Notes under the pieces: generated by a model
Databases searched by the model: none
Seen by the model: only the letters and a program-made list of their open reading frames with translations
What the model was told of the DNA's origin: nothing
Shown here: piece after piece, positions 1-8,856 of the stretch
Layout of the letters: each line of letters opens with the position of its first letter
How positions within the stretch are numbered: position 1 is the first letter of the stretch
Translations under genes and position numbers: made by a program
Source: Cupriavidus basilensis
Lineage (GTDB): Bacteria > Pseudomonadota > Gammaproteobacteria > Burkholderiales > Burkholderiaceae
Direction of reading: 5' to 3'
Length of the DNA stretch: 52,972 nucleotides
NCBI RefSeq assembly: GCF_029335485.1
Contig: NZ_JARJLM010000500.1
Location: forward strand, 1 to 52,972

Positions 1-2
1 GC

Positions 3-1625
3 TCAGGCCGGCTTGCCGTTGACGATGCTCAAGGCAACCGCCTCGGCCACTTCGATGCCGTCGATGGCCGCGGAGTAGATCCCGCCCGCATAGCCGGCAC
101 CTTCGCCGGCCGGGTACAGGCCTTCCACATTCATGCTCTGGTAGTTGTCCTTGCGGCGGATGCGCAGCGGCGACGACGTGCGCGTTTCCACGCCGGTCAG
201 CACCGCATCGTGCATGGCAAAGCCGGCGATCTTCTTGTCGAGTTCCGGCAGCGCTTCGCGGATGGCCTCGATCACGTAGTCGGGCAAGGCGGTGGAGAGA
301 TCGGTCGGCGTGACGCCCGGCTTGTAGGACGGCTCGACCGAGCCCAGCGCGGTGGAGGGCCGCCGTGCGATGAAATCGCCCACCAGTTGCGCCGGTGCGT
401 TGTAGTTGCGCCCGCCAAGCTCGAACGCGCGCTCTTCCCAATGCCGCTGGAAGGCGATGCCGGCCAGCGGGCCGCCGGGATAATCCTCGGGCGTGATGCC
501 CACCACGATGCCGGCATTGGCATTGCGCTCGGCGCGCACGTACTGGCTCATGCCGTTGGTCACTACCCGGCCCGGCTCCGAGGCCGCGGCCACCACCGTG
601 CCTCCAGGGCACATGCAGAAGCTGTAAACCGCGCGGCCGTTGCTGGCGTGGTGCACCACCTTGTAGTCAGCGGCGCCCAGCAGCTTGTTGCCGGCGAACT
701 TGCCGAAACGGCTGCGGTTGATCATGCCCTGCGGATGCTCGATGCGGAAACCCAGCGAGAAAGGCTTGGCCTCCATGAACACGCCGCGCGCATGCAGCAT
801 CTCGAAGGTGTCGCGCGCGCTGTGGCCCACCGCCAGGACGACGTGATCCGCTTCCAGGTATTCGCCGTTGGACAGCTTGAGGCCGCGCACCTTGCCGCGC
901 TCGATGTCGATATCCTCGACGCGGGTCTCGAAGCGGATCTCGCCGCCGAGCGCGAAAATCTCGGCGCGCATCTTCTCCACCATGCTCACCAGGCGGAAGG
1001 TACCGATGTGCGGGCGGGCAAGGTAGAGGATGTCTTCCGGCGCGCCGGCCTTGACGAATTCGTCGAGCACCTTGCGGCCGTAGTGCTTCGGGTCCTTGAT
1101 CTGGCTGTAGAGCTTGCCGTCGGAAAAGGTGCCGGCCCCGCCTTCGCCGAACTGTACGTTGGACTCCGGATTCAGCACGCTCTTGCGCCACAGGCCGAAG
1201 GTGTCCTTGGTACGCTCGCGCACTTCCTTGCCGCGCTCCAGGATGATGGGCCTGAATCCCATCTGCGCCAGGATCAGGCCGGCCAGCAGCCCGCAGGGGC
1301 CCATGCCGATCACCACCGGGCGCAGCGTCGTGCCCGGCGCGGGCGCCTGCGCGACGAAGCGGTAGGCCATGTCCGGCGTCACGCTCCAGTTCGGCTTGCC
1401 GGCCATGCGCTTGATTGCCGCGGCTTCGTCCTTCACCTCGATGTCGATGATGTAGGTGAGCTTGATATCGGAGCGCTTGCGGGCATCGTGCGCGCGGCGG
1501 AATACGGTGAACCCGGTCAGGCCATCGGCCTTGACACCGAGTTCGGCCAGGCGCGCGAGCACCACGGCCTCGAGATCGCTCTCGGCGTGGTCGAGCGGGA
1601 GTTTGACTTCACTTAGACGTAGCAT
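3..1625 (-). CDS. FAD-dependent oxidoreductase (COG2509-like)
   Basis: The 540-residue product belongs to the 'uncharacterised FAD-dependent dehydrogenase' family. An N-terminal region of about 95 residues precedes a Rossmann dinucleotide-binding motif (VVIGMGPCGLLAGLILA), followed by a conserved FGEGGAGTFSDGKL segment and a C-terminal flavin-binding end (GLYPAGEGAGYAGGI). The substrate is unknown for the family. I chose the ATG at 1625 because the product begins MLRLSEVKL, as relatives do; a longer open frame upstream is low-complexity. The stop lies at the window edge, so the gene is complete. It is transcribed away from the SSB-like gene at 1860. Family call is firm, function is not. Confidence 0.85.
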   Translation of the reverse strand: MLRLSEVKLPLDHAESDLEAVVLARLAELGVKADGLTGFTVFRRAHDARKRSDIKLTYIIDIEVKDEAAAIKRMAGKPNWSVTPDMAYRFVAQAPAPGTTLRPVVIGMGPCGLLAGLILAQMGFRPIILERGKEVRERTKDTFGLWRKSVLNPESNVQFGEGGAGTFSDGKLYSQIKDPKHYGRKVLDEFVKAGAPEDILYLARPHIGTFRLVSMVEKMRAEIFALGGEIRFETRVEDIDIERGKVRGLKLSNGEYLEADHVVLAVGHSARDTFEMLHARGVFMEAKPFSLGFRIEHPQGMINRSRFGKFAGNKLLGAADYKVVHHASNGRAVYSFCMCPGGTVVAAASEPGRVVTNGMSQYVRAERNANAGIVVGITPEDYPGGPLAGIAFQRHWEERAFELGGRNYNAPAQLVGDFIARRPSTALGSVEPSYKPGVTPTDLSTALPDYVIEAIREALPELDKKIAGFAMHDAVLTGVETRTSSPLRIRRKDNYQSMNVEGLYPAGEGAGYAGGIYSAAIDGIEVAEAVALSIVNGKPA

Positions 1626-1859
1626 GGGAACCTGGAATTCTGCGGCCGGTGGGTCTGGCCCTGCATGGGGCGCGGACTGCACTCTGGGTGAGCGTCGGGC
1701 TGGCCGGACCGCAATTTTATAGTTTTTCGGGCGCCGCGCCCCATTCTCTGCCCCGAGGCAGCGAAATTGTGAGATCTTCCGCACCCCGGCAGGCCGCGCG
1801 CGCCCCCGGAGCGCACGCGCGGCCCATTGCCAGACCAGACAACCCAGGAGTAAGAACAG

Positions 1860-2165
1860 ATGATCGATGCATTAGTCAGCGGCCGGCTGCACGGCCACGC
1901 CAGCGAACGCACCGGCCAGGGCGGCAGCCAGTTTGTCACCGCCAGGCTCAAGGCTGCCATCAACGATGGCGACACCGTGATCGTCAACGTGATTGCGTTT
2001 GCCGACAAGGTGCGCGCGGCGCTGCTGGCGCTGGAGGACGGCGAGTCGGTGGCGCTATCGGGCAGCCTGACGCCCAAGGTCTGGACCGACAAGAACGGCG
2101 ACACGCGGCCGGCGCTCGACATGGTGGCCCATGCCCTGCTGAGCGTGCACGACGCCAGGGACTGA
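1860..2165 (+). CDS. Short SSB-like (OB-fold) protein
   Basis: This 101-residue protein resembles the short single-stranded-DNA-binding-like proteins seen in Cupriavidus and Ralstonia: an early SGRLHGHASERTG segment and the LSGSLTPKVWTDKNGDTRPALDMVAHALL segment typical of an OB fold (LxGxLxxxxWxDKxGxxRxxLxxxA). It lacks the acidic C-terminal tail of housekeeping SSB, so it is probably accessory rather than the replication SSB. A good ribosome binding site (AGGAG) sits about 8 bases before the ATG. It is monocistronic, with the decayed 2241-2360 fragment downstream. Confidence 0.7.
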   Translation: MIDALVSGRLHGHASERTGQGGSQFVTARLKAAINDGDTVIVNVIAFADKVRAALLALEDGESVALSGSLTPKVWTDKNGDTRPALDMVAHALLSVHDARD

Positions 2166-2240
2166 GGGCGGCCCTCGCCGCCAAGGAGGCACCTCCCCGC
2201 CTCAGGCCTGCAGCGGCACGGGGAAGGTGAGATCGCCGAG

Positions 2241-2360
2241 CTAGGGCGGGATCGACGTCAGCCCCTGCGTCTGCGCCAGATGGCGCCCTATGGCGTCGCG
2301 ATCCTCGGTATAGCGGTCATACAGCACCACTTCGCCACCGTAAGCGCGGGTGGCGTCGAC
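2241..2360 (-). pseudogene. Fragment of a threonine dehydratase-type PLP enzyme
   Basis: Reading leftward directly after the stop codon of the DUF2917 gene, the same frame encodes 39 residues including AYGGEVVLYDRYTED and GLTSIPP, then TAG. This matches the internal region of threonine/serine dehydratases and racemases of PLP fold type II (usual form: AYGAEVVxYDRxxEDRE...LIPPYDH). Neither the catalytic lysine region nor the C-terminal domain is present. It is a relic left by a deletion that placed it against the DUF2917 gene. The match is by eye to the family pattern. Confidence 0.55.
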
Positions 2361-2726
2361 TCAGCGCCGCGCCGGCGCCAGCCAGCGGCGCCACCAAGGG
2401 CGGGGGACGCTCGCCTGCAGCCGCAGCGTCGCCGCACGCCGGGCCAGGACTTCCACCCAGCCGGCCGGCAACGCCACCACGCTGCCGGCCGGCAAGCGCT
2501 GCGGCTGCCGCCACATGGTGCCGGCCAGCCAGCGCGGGGCCTCGGACAGTTCCACTTCGCCCTCCAGCACATAGAGCGTCGTGCCTGCCCGGGCATGGAA
2601 TCGCAACACGCGGCTGCTTTCGAGGTCGAGCTTTTGCCCTTCGGGGCCGCTGCCGCCCTGCGCGCCGCGGGCGGGCTGATTGGGCTGGACGGCGGGGATG
2701 ACCGGGTCTGAACGGTAGCTTTGCAT
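2361..2726 (-). CDS. DUF2917 domain protein
   Basis: A 121-residue cytoplasmic protein with the short cupin-like DUF2917 module around residues 35-110 (hydrophobic LRFHARAGTTLYVLEGEVELSE, then GxxWRQPxRLPAGSVVALPAGWVEVLA). The function of DUF2917 is unknown. It is divergently arranged with the MocR-type regulator at 2901, a pairing common in Burkholderiales, and the shared 174-base intergenic region holds repeated CTGTAT/ATACAG motifs that the regulator probably binds. The C-terminus is arginine-rich (PWWRRWLAPARR) and the stop is followed immediately by an unrelated enzyme fragment, so the original 3' end may have been altered. Confidence 0.65.
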   Translation of the reverse strand: MQSYRSDPVIPAVQPNQPARGAQGGSGPEGQKLDLESSRVLRFHARAGTTLYVLEGEVELSEAPRWLAGTMWRQPQRLPAGSVVALPAGWVEVLARRAATLRLQASVPRPWWRRWLAPARR

Positions 2727-2832
2727 GATGCCGGCTCACTGGCTTTGACAGGGTTCCAGACTACCGGGCAGCGCCGGACCTCAACAGGCACACGCCCGCA
2801 CTGCGCGAGCCATAACAGAGGCGTATCAAGCC

Positions 2833-2870
2833 ATCTGTTACGATACAGAAGCCCCTGATCTGTATCTGTT
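2833..2870. promoter_or_regulatory. Putative MocR operator (paired repeats)
   Basis: The intergenic region contains GATACAG (2842-2848) and its inverse CTGTATC (2860-2866) separated by 11 bases, plus ATCTGTT as a direct repeat at 2833-2839 and 2864-2870, 31 bases apart or about three helical turns. MocR/PdxR-type regulators are known to bind paired repeats in the region shared with a divergent target. Lying 30-70 bases before the MocR start and about 110 before the DUF2917 start, it is the obvious site for control of both genes. Seen directly; the binding is inferred. Confidence 0.5.
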
Positions 2871-2900
2871 GCGACGGCTGCCGCCGCGCCACCATGCCGC

Positions 2901-4406
2901 ATGGAATCCGCCCCGCTCTATCGCCAGCTCGCCCAGCATTACCTCCATGCCATCGAAACCGGCGCCCTGAAGCCCGGCGATCGCGTGCCTTCCGTGCGCA
3001 CCCTGATGGAGCTGCACGGCGTCAGCCTGTCCACCGCGCTGCAGGCATGCCGGCAGATGGAAAGCGACGGCCTGCTCGAGGCCAGGCCGCGCTCGGGCTA
3101 TTTCGTGCGGCATGCCCGGCACAAGCCGCTGGCGCCAATCGAGGAACCGGTCGCCAGCCTGCCGGACCCGGCGCAATACGTCGGCATCCATGAACGCATT
3201 TCAGCCATCACGGCGCGCGGGCACCAGCAACCGGTCCAGGTGAACTTTGCCGGCGCTTGCGGCGCCCCGTCGCTGTATCCGGCGGAGGCCCTGCGCAATG
3301 CCGCTGCGCGCGCGCTGCGGCGCTACCCGCAATTGTTCGGCAGCGCAGCCGACGCCGAGGGGCACCCGGCCTTTCGCGCCGTGCTGGCGCGGCACGCGCT
3401 GCGCTCGCGCATCACGGTGGCGCCCGAGGACATCCTGGTCACCCACGGCTGCACCGAAGCGCTCAACCTGGCCTTGCGCGCGGTGGCGCGCCCGGGCGAC
3501 GTGATCGCCGTGGAGTCGCCCACCTACTACGGACTGCTGCAGATACTCGAGAGCCTGGGCATGCGGGCGCTGGAGATCCCCAGCAGTCCGCAGACCGGCA
3601 TCTCGCTCGAAGCGCTGGAACTGGCGGCGCAGACCTACGACAACATCCGCGCCGTGGTGGTGGTGCCCAACCTGCAGAATCCGCTGGGCAGCATCATGCC
3701 GGATGCCAACAAGGCGCAACTGGTGGCGTGGTGCGAGGCGCGCGAGATCGCGCTGATCGAGGACGACTGCTTCTCCGCGCTGGCCGACGGCGACGCGCCG
3801 CTCGCGGCCCTCAAGTCCTGGGACCGCAACGGCGGTGTGATCCATTGCGCCTCGCTGCACAAGATCCTGGCCCCCGGCATGCGGCTGGGCTGGATTGCCG
3901 CGGGCAGGTGGCAGGCTCGCGTGGAAATGCTCAAGTACAGCCAGTCGCGGCCCAACGAACTGCTGGCCCAGATCGCGGTTGCCGAATTCATGGGGTCGGG
4001 TGCCTTCGAGCGCCACCTGCGGCGCCTGCGCGAGCAATTGCGCAACCAGCGCGCGCAAGTGGCGCAGGCGATCGCCGCCGAGTTTCCTGCCGGCACGCGC
4101 GCCTCGAACCCGAACGGCGGCCTGCACCTGTGGGTGGAGTTGCCCGGGCCGGTATCGTCCGAAGCGGTATTCGACCAGGCGATGGCGGCCGGCATCCGCG
4201 TGGTGCCAGGGGTCATGTTCTCCAACTCCAACCGCTTCGATCATTTCCTGCGGCTGAACTGCGGCACGCCGTATTCGCCGGAAATCGAACGCGCGCTGCG
4301 CAAGCTCGCTGCCGTGGTGGCGCGCGCGGCGGGCAGGCCGCAGCCGCCGGGCGACGCCCAAGGCAGCCAGAAGCGGCGCCAGGCAACGATTGCGGGCACG
4401 GCATAA
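2901..4406 (+). CDS. MocR-type regulator with aminotransferase domain (PdxR-like)
   Basis: A 501-residue fusion regulator. Residues 1-75 form a GntR winged helix (SAPLYRQLAQHYLHAIETG, RVPSVRTLMELHGVS, QMESDGLLEARPRSGYFV). Residues from about 110 to 475 are a fold-type I aminotransferase domain with THGCTEALNLAL, NPLG and the PLP lysine in SLHKILAPGMRLGW (about Lys321). Such proteins are transcription factors that sense PLP or an amino-acid adduct. The start ATG has no strong ribosome site but gives the normal winged-helix N-terminus. The divergent partner encodes DUF2917, its likely target. The C-terminal 30 residues are low-complexity. Confidence 0.88.
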   Translation: MESAPLYRQLAQHYLHAIETGALKPGDRVPSVRTLMELHGVSLSTALQACRQMESDGLLEARPRSGYFVRHARHKPLAPIEEPVASLPDPAQYVGIHERISAITARGHQQPVQVNFAGACGAPSLYPAEALRNAAARALRRYPQLFGSAADAEGHPAFRAVLARHALRSRITVAPEDILVTHGCTEALNLALRAVARPGDVIAVESPTYYGLLQILESLGMRALEIPSSPQTGISLEALELAAQTYDNIRAVVVVPNLQNPLGSIMPDANKAQLVAWCEAREIALIEDDCFSALADGDAPLAALKSWDRNGGVIHCASLHKILAPGMRLGWIAAGRWQARVEMLKYSQSRPNELLAQIAVAEFMGSGAFERHLRRLREQLRNQRAQVAQAIAAEFPAGTRASNPNGGLHLWVELPGPVSSEAVFDQAMAAGIRVVPGVMFSNSNRFDHFLRLNCGTPYSPEIERALRKLAAVVARAAGRPQPPGDAQGSQKRRQATIAGTA

Positions 4407-4548
4407 AGCGCCGCTCCCGTCGCCGCGCGACACCGTTCGCGCCTCCGATCGCGCCGTTCATCGCAGCACGCTGGGCGGCGGCGGATGGTGCAGGCAATCT
4501 GGCGAACATTGCCAAAACCGGCAAACCGCGTTCTCCAGGAGTCACAAG

Positions 4549-4950
4549 ATGCCGCACCCTTCCCTCCCGCTCGCCATCGACGCCGCTGGTTCCACCCTGC
4601 GCCTTTGCGGCGCGCGCCGCGCAGACCACGCGCACCGCCAGGGACGTGCGGAGACCAGGGCCGGCCATGACGCGGCAAGCGACGCCGGAAGCACGAAACA
4701 TGACCAAGGACAAAGCAGGCGCCCCCAGCTTGCCGATACCATCGGTACTGTTTCAGAGCACCTTCAGACAGACATGACGCATCCCCAAACCGCGCGCGGC
4801 GGCAAGCTCGACGAGCTCCGCGCACTGGCCTCGCATCTCACCGCCGGCTCCCTGCTGCAGGCAGTCACGCTGCAACTGATCGCCGAGCAGGAACATGCCG
4901 CACGCCGGCAAGCCACGCTGGGCGCTGCCGCCCTCACGCCCGCCTCCTGA
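4549..4950 (+). CDS. Hypothetical protein, uncertain
   Basis: A 133-codon frame starts at an ATG with a good Shine-Dalgarno AGGAG seven bases upstream (4537-4541). The last 58 residues (from MTHPQTARGG, an alternative ATG at 4774) look protein-like, with a predicted amphipathic helix LDELRALASHLTAGSLLQAVTLQLIAEQ. The first 75 residues are rich in His, Gln and Arg, as out-of-frame GC-rich DNA would be. Either the long or the short version may be real. I recognise no family. It sits between the MocR gene and an AraC regulator, all on the same strand. Confidence 0.35.
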   Translation: MPHPSLPLAIDAAGSTLRLCGARRADHAHRQGRAETRAGHDAASDAGSTKHDQGQSRRPQLADTIGTVSEHLQTDMTHPQTARGGKLDELRALASHLTAGSLLQAVTLQLIAEQEHAARRQATLGAAALTPAS

Positions 4951-5083
4951 GCCGTCCGTCCGTCTGGCAGCAAAAGCAGCAATCCGCGCGCAGCATCGCC
5001 CGCGCCGGCGCGGTAGTCTGGTGTCCCGAATCGCGAATGCCCCACGGCAATTCGCCGCAACCTCGCTCAGGACACCCGAGGGC

Positions 5084-5932
5084 ATGAAAGCCTCCACCGA
5101 AACCAGCTACCGCCAGCGCATCGCACGCGTGGTCGAAGCCATCGCGGCCGATCCCGCCGCCGAGCACAGGCTCGACAGCCTGGCCGCGCTGGCTGCGTTC
5201 TCTCCCTACCATTTCCACCGGGTCTATCGCGCCGTCACCGGCGAAGCGCTGGCCGACACCATCCGCCGCATCCGCCTGCACCACGCAGCCAGCCTGCTGG
5301 TCGGCTCGAACCGCCCCGTGGTCGACATTGCCGGGGTAGTCGGCTACGACAGCGCGCAATCGTTCGCCCGAGCCTTCCGCGAGTTCACCTCGCTGAGCCC
5401 GAGCGAGCTGCAGCGGCTGAGCCAGGGCTACGGCGCCGGGCCCGGCGCCGTGCGCTTGCGCGAACTGCCGCTGCTACAACTGCTCGGACTGCGCCATCAG
5501 GGCCCTTTGTCCATGATTCCCCATACGTTCCGCCGCCTGGCGGCACTCGCGACGCAGGCGGAATGCTGGCAGGGCCGGGCGCCCGCAAGCCTGGCAGGCG
5601 TTTGCGAAGGCGACCCCGAGAGCGACGCCGGCTTCAGCTACTTCGCCGGATTCGTCCAGCCGGGCCACACCGGCGACGCTGGCGGACTGACGGCGATGAC
5701 CGTCGCCGGCGGCCTCTATGCCAGCTTCACCCTGCGCGGACCGCATACCCTGATCAACGCCACCTGGGAGATGTTGTTTTCGGCCTGGCTTCCCGCCAGC
5801 GGCCACGAACCCGACCACCGGCCCGCCCTGGAGCTGTATCACAGCGAACCCGGCACCTTACCCGCGCTATGCGAGACGGAACTACTGCTGCCGGTGCGGC
5901 CGCCCGCCGCCACCCGGGGCGTCCACGGTTGA
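5084..5932 (+). CDS. AraC-family regulator with GyrI-like domain
   Basis: A 282-residue transcription factor. Two helix-turn-helix units occupy residues 10-110 (LDSLAALAAFSPYHFHRVYRAVTG and VDIAGVVGYDSAQSFARAFREF), and residues 120-275 form a GyrI/SOUL-like effector-binding domain. This is the Rob/SoxS-like arrangement with an N-terminal DNA-binding domain. Such proteins usually bind small hydrophobic ligands. It is followed 56 bases later by a secreted alpha/beta hydrolase on the same strand, which may be a target or just a neighbour. The effector is unknown. Confidence 0.85.
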   Translation: MKASTETSYRQRIARVVEAIAADPAAEHRLDSLAALAAFSPYHFHRVYRAVTGEALADTIRRIRLHHAASLLVGSNRPVVDIAGVVGYDSAQSFARAFREFTSLSPSELQRLSQGYGAGPGAVRLRELPLLQLLGLRHQGPLSMIPHTFRRLAALATQAECWQGRAPASLAGVCEGDPESDAGFSYFAGFVQPGHTGDAGGLTAMTVAGGLYASFTLRGPHTLINATWEMLFSAWLPASGHEPDHRPALELYHSEPGTLPALCETELLLPVRPPAATRGVHG

Positions 5933-5988
5933 CGCAGCCAGCCGGGCCCGCCTCCAATATCACGCCCCCCTTCATCCAACGACCCGCC

Positions 5989-7041
5989 ATGCGCCACGCC
6001 TCCCGACCTGTCCTGTCCACCCGCTTTGCGCCATTCCTGCGCGGCTGCCTTGCCCTAGGGCTTGTGCTGTCGGGCCTCGGCCTCGGCAACGCCCATGCCG
6101 CAACAGGCTTCATGCGGCTTCTCGTCCCGGTCGGCAACGACGTGCCGCTGGAGGTCGGCATCTGGTATCCCGCCGACGCCACGGCTGCCCCGCATGCACC
6201 CGGGCCATTCGAGCAAGAGCTTGCACCCGGGGCGGCGGTAGCCGGCACGCGACTGCCCCTGGTGCTGATCTCGCACGGCACCGGCGGCAGCCTCGGCAGC
6301 CATCGCGACACGGCCCAGGCGCTGGCGCAGGCCGGTTTCGTGGTGGCGGCGCCGACCCACACGGGGGATAACTACCAGGACCTGAGCCGCGTGGCGCGCA
6401 TCGCCGAACGACCGCTGCAGGTCAGGGCAATGCTGGACTACCTGCTGACGCAGTGGCCCGATCATGCGCGCATCGACGCACGCCGCATCGGCATCTTCGG
6501 CTTCTCCGCCGGTGGTTTCACCGCACTGGCGGCGATCGGCGGGCAGGCGGACCTGGGCAAGGTGGGACCGCACTGCCAGGCGCATCCGGACGAATGGTCA
6601 TGCCGATACCTGCGCAACCATGCCGATACTGCCCTGCCGCCCACGGCGCGGCCGGCCGCCGACACGGGCTGGGACCCGCGCCTCAAGGCCGCAGTGATCG
6701 CCGCGCCGGCGCTCGGCTATGCCTTCGCCCCGGACGGGCTGGCCCGGGTCCGGGTGCCGCTGCAACTGTGGCGCGCCGATGACGACCGCATCCTGCCCGA
6801 GCCCGACTTCGCCGACGCGGTGCGCCAGGCGCTCCCGGCCGCCCCTGAATATCACGAAGTTGCCGGCGCAGGCCACTACGATTTCCTCGCCCCCTGCACT
6901 GCCGCGCAGGCTGCGCTGGTGCCGGAGATCTGCGTCGAGGGCGCAGGATTCTCGCGGGCGCGGTTCCATCGCCAATTCAACGCGGAAGTGGTGGCGTTCT
7001 TCCAGCGCACGCTGGCGGCGCCGAACGCTACCGGCAAGTAG
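5989..7041 (+). CDS. Exported alpha/beta hydrolase (dienelactone hydrolase-like)
   Basis: 350 residues with a signal peptide (hydrophobic residues 13-31 ending in NAHA). The mature part carries an alpha/beta hydrolase core: oxyanion segment LVLISHGTGGSLGSH, nucleophile elbow GFSAGG (Ser173), acid in LWRADDDRILPE and histidine in AGAGHYDF. This matches the periplasmic 'dienelactone hydrolase/platelet-activating-factor acetylhydrolase-like' family found widely in Burkholderiales. Natural substrate unknown; probably an ester or peptide. Full length for the family, no defects. Confidence 0.8.
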   Translation: MRHASRPVLSTRFAPFLRGCLALGLVLSGLGLGNAHAATGFMRLLVPVGNDVPLEVGIWYPADATAAPHAPGPFEQELAPGAAVAGTRLPLVLISHGTGGSLGSHRDTAQALAQAGFVVAAPTHTGDNYQDLSRVARIAERPLQVRAMLDYLLTQWPDHARIDARRIGIFGFSAGGFTALAAIGGQADLGKVGPHCQAHPDEWSCRYLRNHADTALPPTARPAADTGWDPRLKAAVIAAPALGYAFAPDGLARVRVPLQLWRADDDRILPEPDFADAVRQALPAAPEYHEVAGAGHYDFLAPCTAAQAALVPEICVEGAGFSRARFHRQFNAEVVAFFQRTLAAPNATGK

Positions 7042-7292
7042 CAGGCCGCTGGGCCGGATCCGCTCCCCGGCCGGTGCCGCCCCGCGCGGCGTGCGGCCCG
7101 GTCCGCCGCCATGGCGTTCGTGTTTTTTGCCACACCGCCCCATTTTCAGCCGGGCTGCCCTATGCTATCGCCGTAGCGCGCATGGCAACGTACCGGGCCG
7201 AGAGCCCGGGCAGCACCAAACAAGTCATGCCGCCTGCGCGCCAGCCGGCCAACCTGCCATGGCGCGCTCTTGGGAAACAGGGAGAGACCGCC

Positions 7293-8771
7293 TTGAAGGC
7301 CGCATCGCACACACAGGACCTTGACGACAATTACCGTACCTTGTTCCAGCTTGCACCCGTCTCGCTATGGCTGGAGGACTTCAGTGGCGTGCGCCGCCAT
7401 TTCCAGGCGCTGCGTGCCCAGGGCATTACCGACCTGCGCGGCTACCTGCGCGCGCATCCACGGGAAGTGGCGCACTGCTCAGCGCTGATCCGCGTGCTGG
7501 ACGTCAACCGGCGCACGCTGGCGTTGTTCCGCGCCGCCGACCTGTCCGATCTGGTGGCCAATCTCGACACCGTCTTTCGCGACGACATGTTCGATCAGCA
7601 CGTAGAGGAACTCGGCCAGCTATGGGACGGCGGGCAGCATTTCTCAAGCCAGACCGTCAACTACACGCTGGAAGGCAAGCGGCTGGACATCCGGCTGGAA
7701 GCGACCGTCATGCCCGGCTTCGAGGAGACCTGGGAGCGCGTGCTGCTGTCGATCGAGGACATCACCGCGCAGGTCGCCACCGAGCGCGAGCTGCGCCGCA
7801 GCGGGCAATATGCGCTGGGCTTGTTCGAGCATTCGCCGGTATCGCTGTGGGTCGAGGATTTCAGCGCGGTCAAGCTGCTGCTCGACGAAGTCCGCGGCGC
7901 GGGCATCACGGATTTCCGCACCTTCCTCAATGTGCATCCGGACTTTATTTCGCGCTGCATGCAGGAGATCCGCGTGCTGGACGTCAACCAGCAGACGCTG
8001 CTGATGTTCAGCGCGTCGAGCAAGCAGGAGCTGCTGTCGCGCCTCGGGGATGTATTCCGCGACAATATGCGCGTCCAGTTCGCGGAACAGTTGATCGATC
8101 TCTGGAACGAGAAGCTCTGGCAGCAGCGCGAGGTCGTGAACTATGCGCTGGACGGCCGCGCGGTGGACGTGTTCATGCAGTGGTCGGTATTTCCCGGCCG
8201 CGAAGCGGACTGGGACCGGGTACTGGTATCCCTGACGGACATCACGGCGCGCAAGAAGGCCGAAGCCTATGTGGAGTTCCTCGGCAAGCACGATGTACTG
8301 ACCAAGCTCTACAACCGCGCCTACTACGAAGACGAACTCGCGCGCCTGGGCCGCAAGGGCCCATGGCCCGTCAGCGTGATCGCGGTCGACCTGAACGGGC
8401 TGAAGCAGGTCAACGACCAGCTTGGCCACGGGGACGGAGATGCCCTGTTGCGCCGCACCGGCGAAGCGCTGAAGAAGGCGGTGGGAGACCAGGCCTGCGT
8501 TGCGCGGGTGGGCGGCGATGAATTCATGGTGCTGCTACCGGCGCGCGACGAGCGCGGTGCTGCCACGGTGGTGGAGCAAATCCATCAAGTGGTCGAGCTC
8601 AACAACCAGTTCTATCCGGGTACGGCGCTCAGCCTGTCGATCGGCACCGCCACATGCGCCGCAGGCGAACGCCTGAGCGACGCCGTCAAGCTGGCCGACA
8701 CCCGCATGTACCAGGCCAAGCGCGCTCACTACGAGGCCCTGGACGACGAACAGGAACGCCGGCGGGAATAG
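7293..8771 (+). CDS. Diguanylate cyclase with two PAS-like sensor repeats
   Basis: The product has two tandem PAS-like sensory modules of about 145 residues that are clearly duplicates of each other (PVSLWLEDFSGV... and PVSLWVEDFSAV..., each with RVLDVN and ending in SxxDIT), then a GGDEF domain with an intact GGDEF at residues 407-411. It should make cyclic di-GMP. No RxxD inhibitory site precedes the active site. I chose the TTG at 7293 (492 aa) because AGGGAGA lies seven bases upstream and the sequence before it is low-complexity; ATG starts at 7182 or 7227 in frame are alternatives. No membrane segments, so it is a cytoplasmic sensor. Confidence 0.85.
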   Translation: MKAASHTQDLDDNYRTLFQLAPVSLWLEDFSGVRRHFQALRAQGITDLRGYLRAHPREVAHCSALIRVLDVNRRTLALFRAADLSDLVANLDTVFRDDMFDQHVEELGQLWDGGQHFSSQTVNYTLEGKRLDIRLEATVMPGFEETWERVLLSIEDITAQVATERELRRSGQYALGLFEHSPVSLWVEDFSAVKLLLDEVRGAGITDFRTFLNVHPDFISRCMQEIRVLDVNQQTLLMFSASSKQELLSRLGDVFRDNMRVQFAEQLIDLWNEKLWQQREVVNYALDGRAVDVFMQWSVFPGREADWDRVLVSLTDITARKKAEAYVEFLGKHDVLTKLYNRAYYEDELARLGRKGPWPVSVIAVDLNGLKQVNDQLGHGDGDALLRRTGEALKKAVGDQACVARVGGDEFMVLLPARDERGAATVVEQIHQVVELNNQFYPGTALSLSIGTATCAAGERLSDAVKLADTRMYQAKRAHYEALDDEQERRRE

Positions 8772-8801
8772 GACGGCCTGCGACGGAAACGGGGGGAGAA
8801 G

Positions 8802-8832
8802 CGGGAAGGGCCGGCAATGCCGGCCCTTCCCG
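8802..8832. terminator. Bidirectional terminator hairpin
   Basis: A perfect 14-bp GC-rich stem (CGGGAAGGGCCGGC, 8802-8815, with its complement 8819-8832) with a 3-base AAT loop lies between the convergent GGDEF and lpxO genes. It lacks a long T tract but is well placed to end both transcripts. Confidence 0.7.
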
Positions 8833-8856
8833 TTGCGCGATGCACCCAAGCCTGCG

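Noticed and set aside
210-1616. A 468-codon plus-strand open frame
   Set aside because: Antisense to the FAD-dependent oxidoreductase; low-complexity translation.
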